From contig NZ_MTQO01000037.1 of NCBI RefSeq assembly GCF_001984155.1, positions 174,643-238,642 of the forward strand: 64,000 nucleotides of DNA, read 5' to 3'. Made by a program: the position numbers and the translations under genes. This DNA is from Actinosynnema sp. ALI-1.44. Lineage in GTDB: Bacteria; Actinomycetota; Actinomycetes; Mycobacteriales; Pseudonocardiaceae. The notes under the pieces were generated by a model, which saw only the letters and a program-made list of their open reading frames with translations, made no database searches and had not been told where the DNA came from. Shown here piece after piece: positions 60,370 to 64,000 of this stretch (its first letter is position 1; the number at the start of each line of letters is the position of its first letter).

Positions 60370-61122
60370 TCATGTCTGCTGTTCGGCCGACGCTTCCGCC
60401 ACGCGCTGGTCGTGGTACGCCTGCCGGGTCCGCTCGGTGTGCCGGTTCATGATCATGCTCGCCAGGTCCGCGTCGTGCGCGGCGATCGCCTTGATCAGCT
60501 CGGCGTGCTCGTTCCACGCGTCGTGGCCGCGCGGGCGGGCGATCGGCCGGTAGTACCACCGCACCCGCCGCTCCACCAACGCGATGTGCTCGGCCAGCAC
60601 GGCGTTTCCCGAGATCTGCGTGATGTACGCGTGCAGCTTGGCGTTCGCCGCTGTCACGCCTTCGGGGTCGTCGGCCTCGACCAGGGCCTCACCCTCGCGC
60701 TGCAGTTCCCACAGCCGGGCGATCTGCTCTTCCGTCGCACGGTCCGCCGCCAGCCGCGCGGAGTGCGTCTCCAGCACCGAGCGCACGCTCAGCAGTTGGT
60801 CAGCTTCCTCCTCGGTGGGGGTGTGCACGAACGCGCCCTGCGCCGGACGCAGGTCGACCCAGCCTTCGGTTTGCAGGCGCTGCAACGCTTCACGCACCGG
60901 CTGGCGGCTGACTCCCAGGTACTGGGCCAGTTCCAGCTCGACCAGGTGCTGCCCCGGCTGCAGTGTTCCGTTGATGATCAGCTCGATCAGCGCGGTGTGG
61001 ACGGCTTCGCGCAGCGGAGCGGGCCGCTCGACCCGTTGGGTGGCGGCCCCGCTCAACGCGCCACGTCCACCCCGTTTGCCGCTCCCGAGCGGCTCGGGAA
61101 GCTGGATCACGGGCTCATTCAC
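60370..61122 (-). CDS. GntR-family regulator with FCD domain (probable oxalate regulon controller)
   Basis: 250 residues. A 35-residue N-terminal tail precedes the winged helix (LIELIINGTLQPGQHLVELE, AQYLGVSRQPVREALQRLQT, EGWVDLRPAQGAFVHTP; residues 40-105). Residues 110-235 form the all-helical FCD effector domain, with metal-binding His in AKLHAYITQISGN and WNEHAELIKAIAAHDADLAS. FCD repressors usually respond to small carboxylic acids. The start overlaps the OFA2 stop by 4 bases, so it can be transcribed with OFA2. Operator copy E lies 39 bases upstream, inside OFA2. It is the only regulator in the 46-64 kb part. Confidence 0.9.
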   Translation of the reverse strand: MNEPVIQLPEPLGSGKRGGRGALSGAATQRVERPAPLREAVHTALIELIINGTLQPGQHLVELELAQYLGVSRQPVREALQRLQTEGWVDLRPAQGAFVHTPTEEEADQLLSVRSVLETHSARLAADRATEEQIARLWELQREGEALVEADDPEGVTAANAKLHAYITQISGNAVLAEHIALVERRVRWYYRPIARPRGHDAWNEHAELIKAIAAHDADLASMIMNRHTERTRQAYHDQRVAEASAEQQT

Positions 61123-62462
61123 CGGGGTCCTCCCGAACCGAGCGACGACGACATCGTTGTGTCTACAACATACATTATGGGAAGCGTGGTCACATGGCCT
61201 GGACGGCGCAGGCGCACGCCTAGTATCGCTGATCCACAGGCGATGAGCCCGGACATGAGGAAAACGGCCGGAAATCCCCAGCCCGCGACGGCCTGGGCGG
61301 CGAGTCCCACGCCGATCACACCGCCGAACGCCTTGGCGCTGTAGACCACCCCGTGTGTCTTGGCGACGTGCTCGTCACCGAAGAACTCCCTGGCCAGGCT
61401 GGCGAACAGCGGGTAGAACGCGCCACCGCCCGCGCCTGCCGGGATGGCCGCGACCAGCAGCAGGAAGACCGATCCGGACGACGCCGCGCCGGCGAGGAAC
61501 ACCTGTCCCACGGCCTGGGCGACCAGGACGGCCCCGATCGCGCGCCTCCGGCCGAAGCTGTCCGACACCCGGATCGCCAGCGACCGTCCGGCGCCGTTCG
61601 CGCCGAGCAGCACGACCATGCCGACCGCGACAACGGCAAGACCGACGCCCATGTGTGCGCCGAGCACGACGAAGAACGTGACGGTGAACAGCGAAACCGC
61701 GCTGGCGGCCAGGAGAACCAGGTACATCAAGGGGAGAACGCCGGTGCGCAACGCTTCCCGTAGTGAGAACTGCCTTACGGCCCGTGCCGGGCTGCGCCTG
61801 CGGTCGACGGCCCACTCCTGCGGGTCGATGGCGGGCGGCCACCAATCGGCAGGCGGGTCGCGGAAGAACACCCCGGTCGCGGCGACCACGACGGCGACGA
61901 TGACGGCGGTGACGTCCAACGCGATCGCGGGTGGCGTGAACAGGAAAGCCACGGCGAACGGGACGGCGCCGTACGCGAACGCGCCCGTCACGAAGCTGAC
62001 CCGGGACGCTATCTGCTCGGGATGCCACTTCGCCACGGTCGACGTGCACGTCGCGTACACGAGCCCGGCACCGGTGCCGCCGAGGACCGAGTAGCCGAGC
62101 AGCGCCATGAGGTACGAATCGAAGTGCGCCAACGAAAGCAGCCCCGCGAGCATCAGCACCGCGCCGAGCACCATCACCGCGCGCGGCCCGAGTTTGCCGC
62201 GTTCGCGCAAGTAGGCGGTGGGGAATCCGGCCACTGCCTGGAAAACGGCCCACGTCGCCAGCAACCACACCGTTTCCGTGACACTCCAGCCGCGATCCGC
62301 CAGCCGGGGGACGAGCGAGCCGAAGGCGTACTGCATGATCCCGGTCGCCGCCATCGCGGCCCACGGCAACCAGGCCATCCAGGCGCGTGAGCGGCCGATG
62401 AGTTCCTCGGGAACCGGGCCGACCTGATACGTCCTGCCGAAGCAGTCCCTTACCGACTCCAT
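61119..62462 (-). CDS. OFA-family MFS transporter 2
   Basis: ATG 62462 ([20 protein letters not shown]) is preferred: it has AGGGAGG 5 nt upstream; an ATG ten codons earlier would run into operator F. 447 residues, twelve helices: [60 protein letters not shown]. It shares these landmarks with OFA1 but is clearly diverged (the C-terminal half differs), so they may split oxalate uptake and formate export. It lacks the YNNAS asparagine run of OFA1. Confidence 0.9.
   Translation of the reverse strand: MESVRDCFGRTYQVGPVPEELIGRSRAWMAWLPWAAMAATGIMQYAFGSLVPRLADRGWSVTETVWLLATWAVFQAVAGFPTAYLRERGKLGPRAVMVLGAVLMLAGLLSLAHFDSYLMALLGYSVLGGTGAGLVYATCTSTVAKWHPEQIASRVSFVTGAFAYGAVPFAVAFLFTPPAIALDVTAVIVAVVVAATGVFFRDPPADWWPPAIDPQEWAVDRRRSPARAVRQFSLREALRTGVLPLMYLVLLAASAVSLFTVTFFVVLGAHMGVGLAVVAVGMVVLLGANGAGRSLAIRVSDSFGRRRAIGAVLVAQAVGQVFLAGAASSGSVFLLLVAAIPAGAGGGAFYPLFASLAREFFGDEHVAKTHGVVYSAKAFGGVIGVGLAAQAVAGWGFPAVFLMSGLIACGSAILGVRLRRPGHVTTLPIMYVVDTTMSSSLGSGGPR
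61161..61179 (+). promoter_or_regulatory. proposed GntR/FCD operator, copy E, inside OFA2
   Basis: GTCTACAACATACATTATG lies within the last codons of OFA2, 39 bases before the gntR start. It fits autoregulation of gntR from an internal promoter; the weakest of the six copies. Confidence 0.45.
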
Positions 62463-62488
62463 CTCGCCCTCCCTCTGGACAGGCTGTT

Positions 62489-62507
62489 CCATACTGCATA
62501 CAGTCTA
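62489..62507 (+). promoter_or_regulatory. proposed GntR/FCD operator, copy F (OFA2 / sucC)
   Basis: CCATACTGCATACAGTCTA between divergent OFA2 and sucC, with the 12-base core CATACTGCATAC identical to that of copy B. It ends 5 bases before the sucC start, so it can block both promoters. Confidence 0.65.
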
Positions 62508-62511
62508 CAGC

Positions 62512-63633
62512 GTGGACCTGTACGAGTATCAAGCCAAAGAGCTCTTCTCGAAGCACGGCGTCCCGGTCGGCTCGCAGCGGGTCGTCACCTCTCCGCCGGA
62601 CGCCGTCGCCGCCGCCCGCATCCTCGGCCTGCCGGTCGTGATCAAGGCCCAGGTGAAGACGGGCGGGCGCGGCAAGGCGGGTGGCGTGAAGCTGGCCCGG
62701 ACCACCGACGAGGTGATCGCGCACGCCGAGGCGATCCTCGGGCTGGACATCAAGGGCCACACCGTGCGCAAGGTTCTCGTCACCCCCGCGTCCGAGATCG
62801 TGCGGGAGTTCTACTTCTCGTTCCTGCTCGACCGGGCGAACCGCACGTTCCTTGCCCTCGCGTCGGCCGAGGGCGGCGTGGAGATCGAGGACAACGCCGA
62901 CACGCTCGTACGGGTGCCGGTCAACGCGGTGGACGGCGTCGATCTCACGAAAGCGCGGGAGATCGCCGAGGCCGCGGGCATCCCGCTGACCGCCGCGCCG
63001 GTCATCGTCCAGCTCTGGCGGGCCTTCGTGGCCGAGGAAGCCACGCTGGTCGAGGTCAACCCGCTGGCGAGCGACTCGAACGGAGACGTCGTGGCACTGG
63101 ACGGCAAGGTCACCCTCGACGACAACGCGGCCTTCCGCCACCCGGCGCACGAGGGACTCGTTGACGCGGCGGCGGAGGACCCGCTGGAAGCCAGGGCGAA
63201 GTCGAAAGGCCTCAACTACGTCAAGCTCGACGGGTCCGTCGGCGTCATCGGGAACGGCGCGGGCCTCGTGATGTCCACTCTGGACGTGGTCGCCCACGCG
63301 GGGGCCCAGCCCGCGAACTTCCTGGACATCGGCGGCGGGGCGTCGGCGGACGTGATGGCCAACGGGCTGGAGATCATCCTGTCCGATCAGGACGTGCGCA
63401 GCGTGCTGGTGAACGTGTTCGGCGGCATAACGGCGTGCGACGCCGTGGCCAACGGCATCGTGCAGGCGATCCGGTTCCTTGGCGGGGTCGAGAAGCCGAT
63501 CGTGGTCCGGCTGGACGGCAACAACGCGGAGGAGGGACGCCGGATCCTCGCCGACGCAGCGCTGCCCGGCGTCGTGCAGATGGAGACGATGGACGCCGCG
63601 GCGCGGCACGCGGCAGAACTGGCGGGGGTGTGA
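62512..63633 (+). CDS. sucC: succinate-CoA ligase beta-type subunit (pathway-specific paralogue)
   Basis: GTG 62512 start; the operator overlaps the region just ahead, so the message is probably leaderless. 373 residues: [40 protein letters not shown] (ATP-grasp), [11 protein letters not shown] and [39 protein letters not shown] (CoA-ligase half). It is a little shorter than housekeeping SucC (about 390). Being under operator F and beside OFA2, it is probably not the TCA-cycle enzyme but a ligase for oxalate, malate or another dicarboxylate. Confidence 0.88.
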   Translation: MDLYEYQAKELFSKHGVPVGSQRVVTSPPDAVAAARILGLPVVIKAQVKTGGRGKAGGVKLARTTDEVIAHAEAILGLDIKGHTVRKVLVTPASEIVREFYFSFLLDRANRTFLALASAEGGVEIEDNADTLVRVPVNAVDGVDLTKAREIAEAAGIPLTAAPVIVQLWRAFVAEEATLVEVNPLASDSNGDVVALDGKVTLDDNAAFRHPAHEGLVDAAAEDPLEARAKSKGLNYVKLDGSVGVIGNGAGLVMSTLDVVAHAGAQPANFLDIGGGASADVMANGLEIILSDQDVRSVLVNVFGGITACDAVANGIVQAIRFLGGVEKPIVVRLDGNNAEEGRRILADAALPGVVQMETMDAAARHAAELAGV

Positions 63634-63634
63634 C

Positions 63635-64000
63635 ATGGCGATCTTCATCGACGAGAACTCCAAGGTCATAGTCCAGGGCATGACCGGATCGGAAGGACGC
63701 AAGCACACCGCGCGAATGCTGGCGGCGGGCACGAACATCGTCGGCGGCGTGACACCGGGCAAAGGCGGTCAGACTGTCGAGATCGGACAGTCCCAGTTGC
63801 CGGTGTACGACTCGGTCGGCAAAGCCGTGGCGGACACGGGCGCGGACACAACGGTGGTCTTCGTGCCGCCGCGATTCGCCAAAGGTGCTGTAGTGGAAGC
63901 AATCGACGCGGAGATCGGGCTGGCGGTCGTGATCACCGAGGGCATCCCGGTGCACGACTCGGCGTACTTCTGGGCGCACGCGGGTGCCAAGGGCAACAAG
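63635..64000 (+). CDS. sucD: succinate-CoA ligase alpha-type subunit (3' end cut by window)
   Basis: ATG 63635, one base after the sucC stop. 122 codons are visible, still open at the window edge. Starts MAIFIDENSKVIVQGMTGSE, the CoA-binding Rossmann fold with the usual G-x-T-G-x-x-G; ARMLAAGTNIVGGVTPGKGG and VVFVPPRFAKGAVVEAIDAE follow. The phospho-His lies beyond the edge. It pairs with SucC to form the heterodimer that makes acyl-CoA at the cost of ATP or GTP. Confidence 0.9.
   Translation, partial: MAIFIDENSKVIVQGMTGSEGRKHTARMLAAGTNIVGGVTPGKGGQTVEIGQSQLPVYDSVGKAVADTGADTTVVFVPPRFAKGAVVEAIDAEIGLAVVITEGIPVHDSAYFWAHAGAKGNK

Overview
The window is high-GC actinobacterial DNA. GTG starts are common, starts overlap stops as ATGA or GTGA, TetR, MarR, LacI, HxlR and GntR regulators are abundant, and many small enzymes are secreted. 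Gene content (second nuo set, YidC next to a DUF6412 protein, DUF4331, MEDS/HATPase protein, OFA transporters) fits a soil actinomycete, most likely Pseudonocardiaceae (Kibdelosporangium, Lentzea or Amycolatopsis-like). This is inferred from protein character, not from a marker gene. I see no rRNA, tRNA, CRISPR array, insertion sequence or prophage.

Layout. 1-12.7 kb: a cut-off secreted M64 peptidase, then small regulator and enzyme pairs (TetR, LacI, HxlR with a hydrolase, YidC/DUF6412, thioesterase, TetR with DUF998 and a hydrolase, carboxylesterase, DinB), an FAD-Rieske oxidoreductase and a PLP decarboxylase ending in a clear terminator. 12.8-16.4 kb: a glyoxylate operon, hyi-glxR-gcl, turning glyoxylate into glycerate through tartronate semialdehyde. 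16.5-20.8 kb: amidohydrolase, MarR, SnoaL-like, YCII and DMT genes. 21.0-33.5 kb: an alternative complex I, nuoABCHIJKLMN on the plus strand and nuoD on the minus strand joined to a MidA/NDUFAF7-like methyltransferase. It has no nuoE, F or G. Inside the block sit a duplicated 62-bp hairpin repeat flanking an AbrB gene, and a subtilase. 33.5-46 kb: an ABC transporter remnant, M20 peptidase, AraC-VOC pair, a run of secreted or surface proteins (NHL, DUF4331, Pro/Thr-rich), a kinase operon, an anti-sigma-like MEDS protein and a GNAT enzyme.

46-64 kb is the most interesting part. I propose a regulon for oxalate and formyl-CoA metabolism. It contains a formyl-CoA:oxalate CoA-transferase (frc), a TPP enzyme that should decarboxylate oxalyl-CoA, an ADP-forming acyl-CoA synthetase fusion, an Nramp-like carrier, a TerC protein, two OFA-family (oxalate/formate antiporter) MFS carriers, a second-type sucCD pair, a PanE-like reductase, a SelB-like factor that has lost both GTPase switch regions, a DUF6457 protein and a 61-residue small protein. 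A GntR/FCD regulator lies among them. I found six copies of a 13-bp motif, T-W-C-W-R-Y-A-T-R-C-M-N-T. They lie in front of panE/selB, the TPP-enzyme/frc operon, the 61-residue gene, the first OFA gene, gntR, and OFA2/sucCD. That places these scattered units under one probable regulator.

Working model: OFA carriers bring in oxalate, Frc loads CoA, the TPP enzyme releases CO2 and formyl-CoA, and formyl-CoA recycles through Frc with formate as product. The SelB-like and DUF6457 genes hint at a formate dehydrogenase (selenium, molybdenum) elsewhere in the genome. The gcl operon 30 kb away could use glyoxylate if oxalyl-CoA is also reduced. The sequence shows the genes and motif; the wiring is inference.
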